64,000 nt of DNA, taken from assembly GCA_963575745.1 (NCBI GenBank), contig CAUYUJ010019948.1:484918-548917 (forward strand), in the 5' to 3' direction. Made by a program: the position numbers and the translations under genes. The DNA is from Prorocentrum cordatum (lineage: Eukaryota > Sar > Dinophyceae > Prorocentrales > Prorocentraceae). The notes under the pieces are model-generated. The model ran no database searches. It worked only from the letters and a program-made list of their open reading frames with translations, and was not told where the DNA came from. Shown here piece by piece: positions 10,420 through 20,252 of this stretch (its first letter is position 1; each line of letters opens with the position of its first letter).

Positions 10420-11168
10420 TGCCCTCCGCCCCCACCTCCGCCTGGGGGATGCTTGCCGGACTTCCTGAGCTTGGCCTCCTCCTTCGCCTTGCGCTTCTCC
10501 TTCTGGATGGCGACCTCGTCCTTGAGGCTCTCCGCGACGTACTTCTGGAACGCTGGTACGACTGAAGCACCATCCTTCCGAGTCTGGAGCCCCATGCACA
10601 AGTCGGCCGCCGAGTAGTCAGGGTTCGAGGGCGACCCCCGATGAGCATCCTCGATGAGCTGCAGGCGGCGCGCCAGCAGCTCTGCAGACTGCAAGGCGCC
10701 GATGTTGAGCTGGTCCACAGTCAGCATGGACTCCAAGACCCGACATATCATCTCGTGCTCGTGCACCGAGCGGTCGCCCTCGGGGATCCTCGCACCCCTC
10801 ACCCAGCTCTCATGGTGGGTCACCGCCGAAAGCCCAGCATCGCGCCAGGAGCGCGCGAGGGGCAGGGCGGTGCGGGGCCCCTGCACCATAACTCCACCTT
10901 CGGGTTCGTCAGCGACTTGGTTGTCGACCGCCTCGGCGAAAGGCCTCCGCCGCACCCCCGCGCCGTTGAACTTCACGTGCATGACCCTGAGGTCGTCGAC
11001 CACGTAGCTGTCCAGGTCGCGGCGGGCGACGAGGCGGGCCACGATCTTGCCAGCTGGGAGCTCGACCACCGCGCAGTCACCCACGATGGTCGACCCGTCA
11101 GGGAGCGGGTCGGGGAGCTGCTGCCCCCTGGTGTAGCCGTGGTAGTCCTCCGTGGCGACCCAGAGCGG
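10416..11168 (-). CDS. Gag-like protein of the DIRS-like element, second exon
   Basis: This is open from the acceptor at 11,168 to the TGA at 10,416. The protein begins PLWVATEDYHGYTRGQQL, has VVELPAGKIVARLVARRDL, then a helical Glu/Lys-rich region (VAIQKEKRKAKEEAKLRK) and a poly-Gly end. Sitting directly upstream of pol, it is presumably the structural or nucleic-acid-binding protein. No catalytic motif is seen. Its stop codon overlaps the pol ATG. Confidence 0.6.
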   Translation of the reverse strand, partial: PLWVATEDYHGYTRGQQLPDPLPDGSTIVGDCAVVELPAGKIVARLVARRDLDSYVVDDLRVMHVKFNGAGVRRRPFAEAVDNQVADEPEGGVMVQGPRTALPLARSWRDAGLSAVTHHESWVRGARIPEGDRSVHEHEMICRVLESMLTVDQLNIGALQSAELLARRLQLIEDAHRGSPSNPDYSAADLCMGLQTRKDGASVVPAFQKYVAESLKDEVAIQKEKRKAKEEAKLRKSGKHPPGGGGGGGQ

Positions 11169-11437
11169 CTAAAAACAAAAATAAAGAAAAAAAAAGTCGC
11201 CAAAACCACAACCAACCAACCCACACAACCACCACACACAACCAACCAACCAAAAAGGACCATAAATAAAAAAATCCCAAAGCAGACAAAGCCACCACCA
11301 AACCAACCACAACCACCAAGCCAGAAGCCAATACTCCAAGCAATAAACCCAACCAATAACCAACAGCCAACAAAACACCATCACCAGGGAAGGGGGGGGG
11401 GGGGGAGGAGGGAGGGGGTGGGGTGGAGGGGCGGAAC
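11169..11437 (-). other. Probable intron in the gag-like gene (T/G-rich)
   Basis: The coding strand here is almost free of A and C apart from a C run at the start. It ends in a long pyrimidine tract and TTTTTAG directly before PLWVATEDYHGY. A GT donor after GCG CCC CCA at 11,437 joins in phase 0 with that exon. The acceptor is convincing; the donor is one of several possible. Confidence 0.5.
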
Positions 11438-12352
11438 TGGGGGCGCGGCTGCGCCCGCGCGCCCGACCGCGCCCGCGATCCCCGGGCCACGAGCCGCGCC
11501 CGCTCCAGCGCCGGGTGCTCCCGCCGCGGCCTGCGGGGCGCCCCCCGCCAGGGCTGGCGCCACCTGCCCGACGCGGCCCCCGACCATGAGCGCACCGTCC
11601 CGCTTGAGCTGCTCCATCAAGGCAGCGTCGGGCGGAAACCCGTAGACGCGTCTCGGGTCCACGCCCGCGGGAGTGTCTCCAGGCCGAGCTATCCACCTCA
11701 CCTCGGCGATATCGTCATTCTGCTGGCTCGCGTCCTCGGCATAGTGGTCGCCGTCGTTGGTGTAGTTGGCCGCCAGCGACGGCTCCGTCTCGGAGACGCC
11801 CGTGACCACCCGCTCATGGAAGATCTCGGGCCCCGGAACCTCGTACCTGATCAGCAGCCAGTCCCCTGGGGCGGCCATCTCACGCCTGACGAAGCGGCGG
11901 GCGCCGCCTCACCTGCGCCACCTGCGCCCGCGCCAGCTCGCTCAAGTCCGCGTCCCCCTCGACAGCCGCGCGGCGGCGGCGGCGGCCCCGACGAGCCCGC
12001 GAAGCTGTCGCCCCCAGAGCGCCCGTGATGCCTCCGACGGCCACGGAAGCTCCGTCGAAGCCGAGGACGTCGCCCTCGGCCCGCAAGGGGTGCACGGCGG
12101 GGCACGAGAGGTTGACGGGCGGCGGCTGGGGGCACGCAAGCTGCACCACCGGGGCGGGGCAGCTCAGGTTGGCCACCGGGCAGGGAGGGCACGTGAGGTT
12201 GGCCCCCGGACACGTGAGCCTGCAGTCAGGGCAGGATGGCACCCCGTGCGAGAAGGCGAGGTACTGCGCGAAGAGCTCCGCCCCGCGCCAGAGCCCCGCC
12301 TTCAGGTTGGGCCCGACAAGGGCCCCGCGCACAGCGGCGGCCGGGCCAGGGG
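11438..12352 (-). CDS. N-terminal Cys-Pro-rich gag-like protein of the DIRS-like element
   Basis: The N-terminal part (GALVGPNLKAGLWRGAELF...) carries a repeated CP pattern: SCPDCRLTCP, NLTCPPCP, NLSCP, QLACP, NLSCP. This may be a metal-binding or disulfide-rich stretch. After a frame change or small intron near 11,880 it continues with MAAPGDWLLIRYEVPGPEIF and an acidic segment, then Ala/Gly/Pro-rich sequence into the intron. There is no in-frame ATG in front of the Cys-Pro part, so the start is unknown: it may be spliced from upstream, or use GTG at 12,332. I do not recognise an enzyme; the position argues for gag. Confidence 0.5.
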
Positions 12353-12373
12353 TAGCTCATGTGCTTCATTTTC

Positions 12374-12453
12374 CATGGATAATCAACCCCAGGGATAAAA
12401 AAAAATCAGAGGGGGGGGGGGCATGGAGAGAGAGAGAGAGAGAGAGAGAGAAG

Positions 12454-12485
<32 letters not shown>

Positions 12486-12574
12486 GAGATAGAGGAGAGA
12501 GGAGAGAGAGGAGAGTAGAGAGAGAGAGAGAGAGAGAGAAGAGAGAATACATAGAGGAGAAGCAGAAGAGAGAG

Positions 12575-12609
<35 letters not shown>

Positions 12610-12635
12610 GAAGAAAAGAGAGAGAGAAGAGAGAG

Positions 12636-12716
<81 letters not shown>

Positions 12717-12975
12717 AGAGAGAGAGAGAGGAGAGAGAGAAGGGAGGAGAGAGAGAGAACAAGAGAGAGAGAAGAGAGAAAACAAAAGAGAAGATAACAT
12801 CATAAAGGAAAAAGACAGGAAGGACTTAAAGAGAGAATATATATTTAAAAAGAAAATAAGAACAATACATGAAAAGGATAAAGAGAAGAGGAAAGGAGGA
12901 TAACACAAAAAAATCTGAAGATTCAAAGGTATTAAATTTTATTTACAAGCGCTTTATGAAACTTAAAATTTTTTA
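12374..12975 (+). repeat. Right flanking copy of the DIRS-associated repeat with GA and poly-A expansion
   Basis: It starts TGGATAATCAACCCC and AGGGATAA, and ends TACAAGCGCTTTATGAAACT, matching 5,433-5,650 block by block. Between lie GAGA microsatellite (12,427-12,640) and about 75 A-rich bases (12,637-12,712), which account for the extra length. Confidence 0.75.
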
Positions 12976-12988
12976 GTGCTCGTGTAGG

Positions 12989-13215
12989 GTAGCTCACGTG
13001 CGCCCCACTTTCCGTGGATAATCCACCCCAGGGATAAACAAGTTCAGGGGCGCGCGGGGAGAGATAGAGAGAGAAAGAGATAGCGAGTCAGACAGAAACA
13101 AAAACTAAAAGAAACATATAGAATAAAAAAAAAGAAAAAAGAAAAAAGATAAACATGAAACATGAAAATAAAAGGAAGAAGAACACCTGAAGAGGAGAAA
13201 GTAGAAGAGGAGAGG
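12989..13215 (+). repeat. Third, partial copy of the DIRS-associated repeat
   Basis: GTAGCTCACGTGC, GTGGATAATCCACCCC and AGGGATAAACAAGTTCAGG repeat the start of the copy at 12,351. The shared tail (TACAAGCGCTTT) is missing and the minisatellite follows instead. Confidence 0.7.
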
Positions 13216-13224
13216 AGAACGATT

Positions 13225-13590
13225 GCTTAGTTATTTCGCTGGAGACATCCTCAAAGTATTGCTTGAGACATCTTCAACCTATTGCGTACTTCGCTTGAGA
13301 ATCCTCAAACTATTGCTTATTTCGCTTGAGACACCCTCAAACTATTGCTTATTTCGCTTGAGACATCCTCGAACTAATTGTGTTTCGCGTGAGACATCCT
13401 CAAACTGTTGCTTATTTCGCTGGAGGCATCCTCAAACTATTGCTTGGGACATCATACAACTATCGCTATTTCGCTTGAAATATCCTCATCTTATTGCTTA
13501 TTTCATGTGAGACATCTTCAAACTATTATCTATTTCGCTTGAGACATTTCAAATTATTGCTTATTTCGCTTGACACAACATCGAAGAAAT
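13225..13590 (+). repeat. 33-bp minisatellite block, about 11 copies, 3-prime of the transposase gene
   Basis: This is the same unit as at 2,270-3,092 (GAGACATCCTCAAACTATTG), in the same orientation relative to the adjacent minus-strand gene. Confidence 0.9.
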
Positions 13591-13661
13591 GCTTGGGGTC
13601 ATCTTGGGACCCTTCTCGGCAATCCTCGAAGGGTTTTCTTGAATTCGCTGGGGGTTGAAGC

Positions 13662-15980
13662 TCAAGGCTCGAGATCTTCCTCTTCCTTGTTCTCCTCTTT
13701 CTCCTCCTCCTCCTCGCCGAGCGACTCCCTCTCCTCCTCCTCGTCCTCTTCTACTCCTCCGTCCATCCTCCTCCTCCTCCATCTCATCCTCCTCCTCCTC
13801 CTCCTCTCCTCCTCCCCCTCCTCCTCGTCCTCCGCCTCTCCCGGCCTCGCTGCGAGCATCTGGTTCGCTTGCATGCCTTGCAGTGGGACGGTCTCGGCGT
13901 TCTTCGCGCGGAAGCGCTTGCACGCCTCGGAGATGCAGTAGATGCACTCGCATGGTCCCCAGTTGCTCGGGTACTTGTAGTTCTTATCGGGCTCGGCCTT
14001 GACCTCCTGCATCCAGTCTTGCTCGATCGCCCAGTGGATCTCGGACTTCACCTCGCGAATGGTTGCCTTGAGCTGCGAGTGCTCGTGCGCGTCGGGTTCC
14101 TGGAGGAAGCTCGTCACTTCTGGAGCCATCGGCGCGAAGACGATCTGCTTGAGCCACGCTCGGAGCGCGACGGCCTCGGTCCACTGGCTCGAGAGGCAGT
14201 CGGCGAACACGAGAGCTTGGCCGTGCTTGGCTTGGATAAAGTCGATCGTCCAGCTCGCGATGAGCTCGTCGGTCCAAGCTCGAGGCTGGCCCCAGATGTC
14301 AATCTGCTCGAAGATCTTGGCGCGCTGCTCGGGGTCGAACTCGAGGAGGGCTTGGCGCCAACCCTTGAGAATATGGCCGATGTTCTCGCCTGCTCGGAAG
14401 ACCTCGGCCTCGCCGTCGCTTCGCTCGTAACTGACGTCACGGAGCCACTTGCCGCTCTCGAGGTCCACATCGGAGATCTTGCAGTGCCTCGCACAGGGCA
14501 CTAGCAGGATCGAGCGCTTCTTGTTCGACATGGGGTCCTTGGTTGGTTCGAGCCAATTCGCGACGCTCGATATGTTGATCAGCGTGAGGCGATACTTGTC
14601 GCCTGCGCTGGAGTACGCTTGCTCTACTTGCTCCTTCTGGTCGCCGTGCTCCTCGTAGAACTTGGTTTTCTCCATCTCCCAAGCTGCCTTGTCTGCCTCG
14701 GTCTGCGTCTCGCGGAACTTGCGGCGGAGCTTCTCGATTCGAGCCTTGTGGCTAGGACCCTCGAGCTCGTTCTGGTGGTGGTAGATCTTCTCCTCGCCCC
14801 TGAGCTTGAGCCGCAGCGCGGTGGCGTCGACCACGACGACGCTCGTGGCTTGCCTGTTCTCGATGAAGCTCTCGGTGTCCCCGACGAACCTGGCGAGTTC
14901 CTCGGCCGTGCCCCTGGAAACGAGGTGGATGAAGCGGTCGCTCGTGGCCCACGTCAACTTGGCCTTGGACTCGGAAAGGCCCTTGTTGCGCTGCTCGGAG
15001 AGGCGTTGGCCTTTCCGTCCGACAGCGTGGAGCCTCGGGAGAACGGTCTCCTCGATCCATTTGGAGTCCTTGCGGCAGAGGTTGTTGATATTGAAGGTCT
15101 GGAGCCGCTTGGTGACTCGGGCGAGGATCTGGGAGTTGAAGAAGGCGTGGCTCACGTCCTTGAGGTGCTCTTGTTTGTCTCTCTCCCACTCGAGCTCGTA
15201 CTTGAGTCTCGTTGGGATCGTCTTGTGGCGGACCTCGTGGCCGCACATGCGTTCTCGTTTGAACCGGGCCTCGAGTCGGCCCATGACTCCCTCGAGGGGG
15301 CGCTTGGGGCATGCTCGGCCAGGAGTGTAGCTCTGGATCCTCGCGCCTTGGCTCTTGCCTGCCTTGACCGCGTTTGGCCGAACTCGGCCGCAGGCTCGGA
15401 GGCCGTTCTTGCCGAGCCTCTCCGAGGCGACCGGCTTCTCGAAAGCCGCTCTCTTCTCGGTCCAGCTCTTGACCGTGAGGTAGGGCCAGTGCCATTTCTC
15501 GATGAGCTGCGCCTTGACGTTGCTCGGCAGCTGGCTGATGTCCGCGACCTCGTGCTTCTCGGCCTGCTTGCGCCAGTCGAGGGCGACTTGGGGCTTGCAC
15601 TGCGCTGCTGGGTCTCGGCGCAGGGTGGGAGCTGCTCGGGGCTTGTGCGTCCCCGTGTACTTGCGATTCGTGCCCTCGGGTCTGCCGCCCTTGGTCGGTC
15701 CTCGGGCGACGCCTCGGCCGAAGTCGGCGGGGTCGAGCACCTTGCCCTCGGCGCTCGCCTTCGCTCGGCGCTCAGCTGCGGCTGCGAGGCGTTCCTTCTC
15801 GGCCTGCTCCGCCTCGATCCTCTTGTGCTCGAGATCCTTGAAGAAATTGCTCTTGGCCTCTTCGGACAAGTGAGGCGAGGCTCGAAGCTTCTTGTGAGAG
15901 GTCGGAGTGTCCGCCGGGCTCGGACTTGAAAGGCCCCGCAAGCTCGACAAGCTTGACTGCCGCTTGACAGGCGTGCGCAT
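13662..15980 (-). CDS. DDE_1-like (pogo/jerky-type) transposase, intact single ORF
   Basis: The frame is open for 772 codons from ATG at 15,980. The middle carries SVVVVDATALRLK (near 14,830; first Asp candidate), ILLVPCARHCKISDVDLESG, then VFADCLSSQWTEAV (near 14,190; second Asp). APEVTSFLQEPDAHEHSQLK follows (near 14,090; third acidic residue) and matches the T..LQP.D....LK signature of the DDE_1 superfamily. The C-terminus is a long Glu/Arg-rich tail from GAG/CTC repeats, encoded by the strongly biased stretch 13,680-13,860. The N-terminal 200 residues are Lys/Arg-rich and may bind DNA. No intron is seen, and a DinoSL relic lies about 80 bases upstream, as expected for a reintegrated cDNA. 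The minisatellite flanks the gene. An upstream TTG in the same frame would extend it into the relic leader, so I prefer the ATG. Confidence 0.75.
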   Translation of the reverse strand: MRTPVKRQSSLSSLRGLSSPSPADTPTSHKKLRASPHLSEEAKSNFFKDLEHKRIEAEQAEKERLAAAAERRAKASAEGKVLDPADFGRGVARGPTKGGRPEGTNRKYTGTHKPRAAPTLRRDPAAQCKPQVALDWRKQAEKHEVADISQLPSNVKAQLIEKWHWPYLTVKSWTEKRAAFEKPVASERLGKNGLRACGRVRPNAVKAGKSQGARIQSYTPGRACPKRPLEGVMGRLEARFKRERMCGHEVRHKTIPTRLKYELEWERDKQEHLKDVSHAFFNSQILARVTKRLQTFNINNLCRKDSKWIEETVLPRLHAVGRKGQRLSEQRNKGLSESKAKLTWATSDRFIHLVSRGTAEELARFVGDTESFIENRQATSVVVVDATALRLKLRGEEKIYHHQNELEGPSHKARIEKLRRKFRETQTEADKAAWEMEKTKFYEEHGDQKEQVEQAYSSAGDKYRLTLINISSVANWLEPTKDPMSNKKRSILLVPCARHCKISDVDLESGKWLRDVSYERSDGEAEVFRAGENIGHILKGWRQALLEFDPEQRAKIFEQIDIWGQPRAWTDELIASWTIDFIQAKHGQALVFADCLSSQWTEAVALRAWLKQIVFAPMAPEVTSFLQEPDAHEHSQLKATIREVKSEIHWAIEQDWMQEVKAEPDKNYKYPSNWGPCECIYCISEACKRFRAKNAETVPLQGMQANQMLAARPGEAEDEEEGEEERRRRRRMRWRRRRMDGGVEEDEEEERESLGEEEEEKEENKEEEDLEP

Positions 15981-16060
15981 CGTGCGTGAGGCGCGACAGG
16001 CTCGAAAGGCTTGCTGGAGTGGTGGCCTGCTCGAGAGGTTCGAAAGCCTTGCTCGAAAGG

Positions 16061-16081
16061 CTTGAGCCAAGGAGGCTAATC
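16061..16081 (-). other. Relic of the dinoflagellate spliced leader (DinoSL)
   Basis: On the minus strand TAGCC, three changed bases, then TTGGCTCAAG matches 15 of the last 18 bases of DinoSL. The three 5-prime bases do not match. It lies about 80 bases upstream of the transposase ATG, a normal 5-prime UTR length. Confidence 0.6.
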
Positions 16082-16165
16082 ACGAATGTTGTTCTCGACT
16101 CGATGCTTGTCGAGTCGATGCTTGGACATCGCTGCTGGATCTGCTTGAAATAAGCATCTGGTGCT

Positions 16166-16400
16166 GTTGCTTGAGATTTCCTCGAATCAACATTTGGCCT
16201 CGCTCGAGACGTTCTTGCAGAATTGTTCGCTTCGCCTCAGACATCCTTGAACACATGCTTGATTCGCTTGAGACATCTTCGAAGAAACACTGGGTTCGCT
16301 TGAGACATTCTCGAAGGTCTCATTGCCTGGTTCTGCTCTCATGAGCAGCCATCTGCTTGAGCAGCTCTGCTTCAGCAGCTCAGCTTGAGCAGAGAGAGAG
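16166..16400 (+). repeat. 235-bp direct repeat, copy 1
   Basis: It begins GTTGCTTGAGATTTCCTCG and ends GAGCAGAGAGAG. It contains diverged minisatellite units and a cluster of GAGCAGC/GCTGCTC palindromic words. It is about 95% identical to 16,842-17,075. Confidence 0.9.
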
Positions 16401-16841
16401 GATGTATAAGGAGAATATCAAGTCGTGCAGGAGTATAGAGCGCGGAGAGGTCTTGCACACTGCAGCTCAGTAGAGAGAGACCTCGTAGGCTGAACATTGG
16501 ACGTCAGTTAGAGCGGGGGGCAAGAAGAGGCGAGGATAGAGAGGGAGAGAGAGAGAGAGAGAAGAGAGCGAGGAGAGAGGTAGAGGAAAGATGAGAGTGA
16601 GCGACGACGACGAGAAGAGGAGAAGAGAGAGAGGAGGAGAGAGAGGACGAAGATTCTGGATGGAGAAGGAGGGTGGAGGGAGCAGACAGAGCGGAGTTGG
16701 GACGAACTCGGTATGAGAGGAGAGAGAGAGATGAGAGAGAGTAGAGAGAGAGAGAGAGAGGGGAACATGATGAGAAGAGAGAGAGCGAAGAGATGAGATG
16801 AGAGAGAGAGAGAGAGAGAGAGAGATCTCAAGGATAATCAT
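16401..16841 (+). repeat. Purine-rich spacer with GA microsatellites
   Basis: It is mostly GAGA and GGAGA tracts between the two 235-bp repeats. No gene is seen; the Ser/Leu-rich translations are products of the microsatellite. Confidence 0.8.
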
Positions 16842-17075
16842 GTTGCTTGAGATTTCCTCGAATCAAAATTTGGCCTCCCTCGAGACGTTCTTGCAGAATT
16901 GTTTGCCTCGCCTCAGACATCCTTGAACACGTGATTGATTCGCTTGAGACATCTTCGAAGAAACACTGGGTTCGCTCGAGACATTCTCGAAGGTCTCATT
17001 GTCTGGTTCTGCTCTCTGAGCAGCCATCTGCTTGAGCAGCTCTGCTTCAGCAGCTCACCTTGAGCAGAGAGAGAG
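16842..17075 (+). repeat. 235-bp direct repeat, copy 2
   Basis: This is the second copy of 16,166-16,400, offset 676 bases, in the same orientation. Confidence 0.9.
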
Positions 17076-17102
17076 ATAGTGAGAGAAAGAGGAGAGAGGG
17101 AT

Positions 17103-17164
<62 letters not shown>

Positions 17165-17205
17165 GAGAATAGAGAGGTCCTCCAACTTCTGAGAGAGAGG
17201 TGAGA

Positions 17206-17263
<58 letters not shown>
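17068..17263 (+). repeat. (GA)n followed by (TC)n, an inverted microsatellite pair
   Basis: About 90 bases of GAGA are followed by a 40-base spacer and about 55 bases of CTCT. The two tracts are complementary, so the region can fold into a long hairpin. Confidence 0.9.
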
Positions 17264-17267
<4 letters not shown>

Positions 17268-17419
17268 GTCTCGGCTCGAGAGTGCTCTGCACTCAGACCG
17301 CAGCTACGACGCGAAGCGCCCCGCCTCGGAGTCAGACTCCCAGGCCTCGCGAGACCGGAGGGGTCCCAGCAGGACCCTACTGATTCGCGTCACCCCTCCG
17401 CACCAGAGTGCCCGCAGCA

Positions 17420-19991
17420 ATGGCCCCCAAGAAGCCGGAGCGCCGTCACTCTTCAAAGCAGCCTCCGAGCTCCCGTCCCACGCGCCCTGCTGCTGAAGGG
17501 TCCCTCCTTCAACGCAAGCAGGACTGCATCGCAGCGTTCAGGCAAGCGGGGTCTGACCGCCCCACGGCCGCCTATAACGGGCTAGCCGAACTGAACGCGG
17601 ACGGGCTCCAGGCAAAGTACGACATGCACAAGTCCAACACGAAGAAGCTTGGCAGCGCCCTTATCCGCATGTGCGCCGCCAACCAGATCAGCTACACGCT
17701 CGACCACTACCAGCGCAGCAAGCCTAAGCGCACTGGCGGTGACACATCGCACCCACCATCGGGCTCCGCACGTCTTCAGACTGCGGACACCCAATTCATT
17801 GCCTTGGACCCTGCCTTTTGGAAGGTCCCTGTTCTTGCCGAACCCACCTCGCCTGACGACGGCAAGACGTACAAGCCCAGCATCAGCCTCCACGACTTCG
17901 AGAGTGGCGAACGGCTGCTGCAACACCACCTCGGGCAGGGCAAGCGAGCCACTGGCCAGCTCGCGATTGCTGTCATGGGCCCGAAAAACGACAACTACGT
18001 CGGTACCGAGCTCGCCGTCCCCGTCCTGAAGCGCCACCCCAAGGCGCCCAAAGTGGTCCACACGCACGTCCCCGTGTTCGTGTACCAGCTGGGCACCAAG
18101 GAGGTCGCCTGCACGGAAAAGGTAGCCGTCGCCACCATCGACCCCGCCGACCACGTCTGCTGGATTCGGGCGACCACACACGAGACCGAGGCCATTGCCA
18201 CAGTCCCCTCCATGCACCAGGCCTTCGAGGACCAGTTCTCGGGAGGTGCCCCCGTGAACGGTGGTCCACGCGCCAAGGGCCCTTTTCGAGGCGACTCCGC
18301 TCCACAGGACAAGGCGCGCCAAAAGCACAAGGAGTCCAAGAAAGACGTTCGCCGCCAGGAGCTCGATGGCCAGCTCCAGGACACCTTCAAGGCCCTCTTC
18401 CACGGCAACTTTAAAGCCGTCACCATCCTCGAACCCTGCAAAAGCCGAGGCAGGTTTGGATCGGGCGTCGGAAAGAGGTCCCTGGCTGCCACCTTCGGCG
18501 TCAGTCTCCAAGCGGTCGACAAGGTCCTGGCGGGATCAGGGCACCTCGGTGCCACCTACGACCTCAGCAACGTAGGTGCAGACGAGCCCACCGCCGACAA
18601 GTATCAGACCGTGTGGTTCCCTGAGGACCAGCCCATCACGTTGGCAGACGCGTTCCAGAAGTCGGTGGGGCTCAAGGCCCTGGGAGTCGTCAGGCACGGC
18701 AAGTCAGGCCTGCTGGGGATCCGTGTTCCGCGGGGGTCTGACGTCGCCAAGGCCGCTGCTGTCAGCACCCGCGGCTGCGAGGCCACCCTCGCCAAGACGC
18801 GCTACCGCATCACTGGCATTGCGTCACGCCACGCCACGCTGACCCAGCTCGCCAAGACTCTCACGGGCCCGTCCGTCAAATGGACTGTGAGGTCTACCAC
18901 ACCGCCTGGGACCCAGCCACTGCGGCCCAGTTTGCCCTAGTGCGCGCCCATCGGCCCCCACTCACCTATACGGTGCATGTCGCGGGGTGCTCCATCCCGT
19001 GGAGCATCGCCGAGGCCCCGCTGGCTGAGGTGGCGCCGAAGCGGGACAACGTTACCATCGTCACGCCTACCACCATCACAGAGCCTGCGACGCCGCCAGC
19101 CGGTGGTGGCGGCTTCAGCCCCGCCACCGGCACACTCCGCACCAAAGCGGCCCAGAGCCCCTACCTCCACGACCTCATGACTGCCACGCCCAAAGGCAAG
19201 GGCGTCGCACCGCTCCTGACCCCCAAGGAGGAGCCTTTAGCCAAGCGCCACCGCTCCTCCAGCGGGATACGTGACGCCACGCCGCCCGCAAGGCCACCCC
19301 GCGCCCCAGGCCGCAGCTCTTCTGCGCCCCCTCACGGCACGGACGGAGCCGCTGAACCGACGGCCGCCCCAGGACCAGGTGGCCACGACCCCTGGCTTGG
19401 CACGGCGGCGGCGGAAGGAGGGGGCCACGCCGAAGGCGCCGCTGTCACAGCCGCCGAAGTACCAGGTGACGTCGTTGACGTCGAGATCCTCTCATCAGGC
19501 GATGAATACAGCGTGGCCTCCCACGAACTCAACACCTTCGGCGAGCGCTTCGCATCGGCCTCTAAACCGCCCGATGCTGCCGCGACCCGCATCCAGCACA
19601 TGGAACAGCAGCACGAGCTACTAGCCACCACGGTGGATAACATGCAGATGCAGCTTGCGGGCGTTCTCTCCTCCCAGGCCACACTCACGGAGCACGTTTC
19701 AGGGCTGGAGCGGGGGCTTGCCACCGTCGTCACCCAGCAACAGACGGCAACCGCCGACGCCGCTGCACTGCGCGGCGACATCCAGACCCTCCTCGGGCAC
19801 CTCACGGGAGGCACCATCCACCTGCCACAGCGGCCACTCTGGAAGCTAAGAAGGAGGAAGCCGCAGCGGCCGCCGAGCCCGCGGCAGCCTGCAGTGCGAC
19901 CGACCAGCCAGGCCAGGCCACCCCAGGGACGGGGCCCCCAGGGGCCGACAAAGGCAAGGACAAGGGTCGGGCCACCCAGGACCCGCATTGA
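17420..19991 (+). pseudogene. LINE-type ORF1 (nucleic-acid-binding protein), two frameshifts
   Basis: It starts at ATG 17,420 (MAPKKPERRHSSKQ), basic and Ser/Pro-rich, followed by a helical region (CIAAFRQAG...TKKLGSALIRMCAANQ). The frame changes near 18,880, where KTLTGPSVKW should continue into DCEVYHTAWDPATAAQF. It changes again near 19,815, where the good frame becomes TLEAKKEEAAAAAEPAAACS and ends GRATQDPH with TGA at 19,989. Between the shifts is a predicted coiled coil (RIQHMEQQHELLATTVDNMQMQL...). Total length is about 855 codons. The composition and position before another long coding region on the same strand resemble ORF1 of dinoflagellate LINEs. No RT is seen downstream before the assembly gap, so the family assignment is inference. 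Confidence 0.55.
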
Positions 19992-20252
19992 AGGTGCCTC
20001 AGAGAGCCCGCCTCAGCCCTCCGAGGAAGCGCCTTCAGAGGCACCGCTCCCCTCTTCGCGTCGTATCTCTTGCTTGTTACCTCATGTCTGTTTTGGCAGC
20101 AGCACGCGCAAGCTCTCTGGTGTAGGGACACCCGTAGTCTTGCAGGGGGCGTGATTGTAGCGATGTACATGAGCATTCAGGGGTGTCTGAGGACGTGTGC
20201 TGCCACGCAGCTTTCGGCTCATCGCTCGCGCCGCCCGCCAGGCCTCGCCATC

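Larger units (their letters stand above)
6099..12352 (-). mobile_element. DIRS-like retrotransposon with tyrosine recombinase and C-terminal methyltransferase-like domain
   Basis: The domain order on the minus strand is gag-like, RT, RNase H, tyrosine recombinase, methyltransferase-like. RT plus a tyrosine recombinase instead of a DDE integrase defines the DIRS/Ngaro group. Matching repeat copies lie to the left (5,433-5,650) and right (12,374-12,975), and a 163-bp direct repeat marks the 3-prime end. Each domain looks conserved, but the frame changes near 9,620, 8,050 and 6,850. This copy is probably defective, although recent enough for the motifs to survive. Confidence 0.85.

Noticed and set aside
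10416-10470. Poly-Gly end of the gag-like exon as a frameshift slippery site
   Set aside because: The ATGA overlap gives a simpler explanation for pol translation.
12366-12926. Open frames of Ser/Leu/Phe
   Set aside because: Products of GA microsatellite and poly-A, no protein character.
14138-14150. CTTGAGCCA, reverse complement of the leader end
   Set aside because: Inside the transposase coding sequence (AWLKQI); no further leader match.
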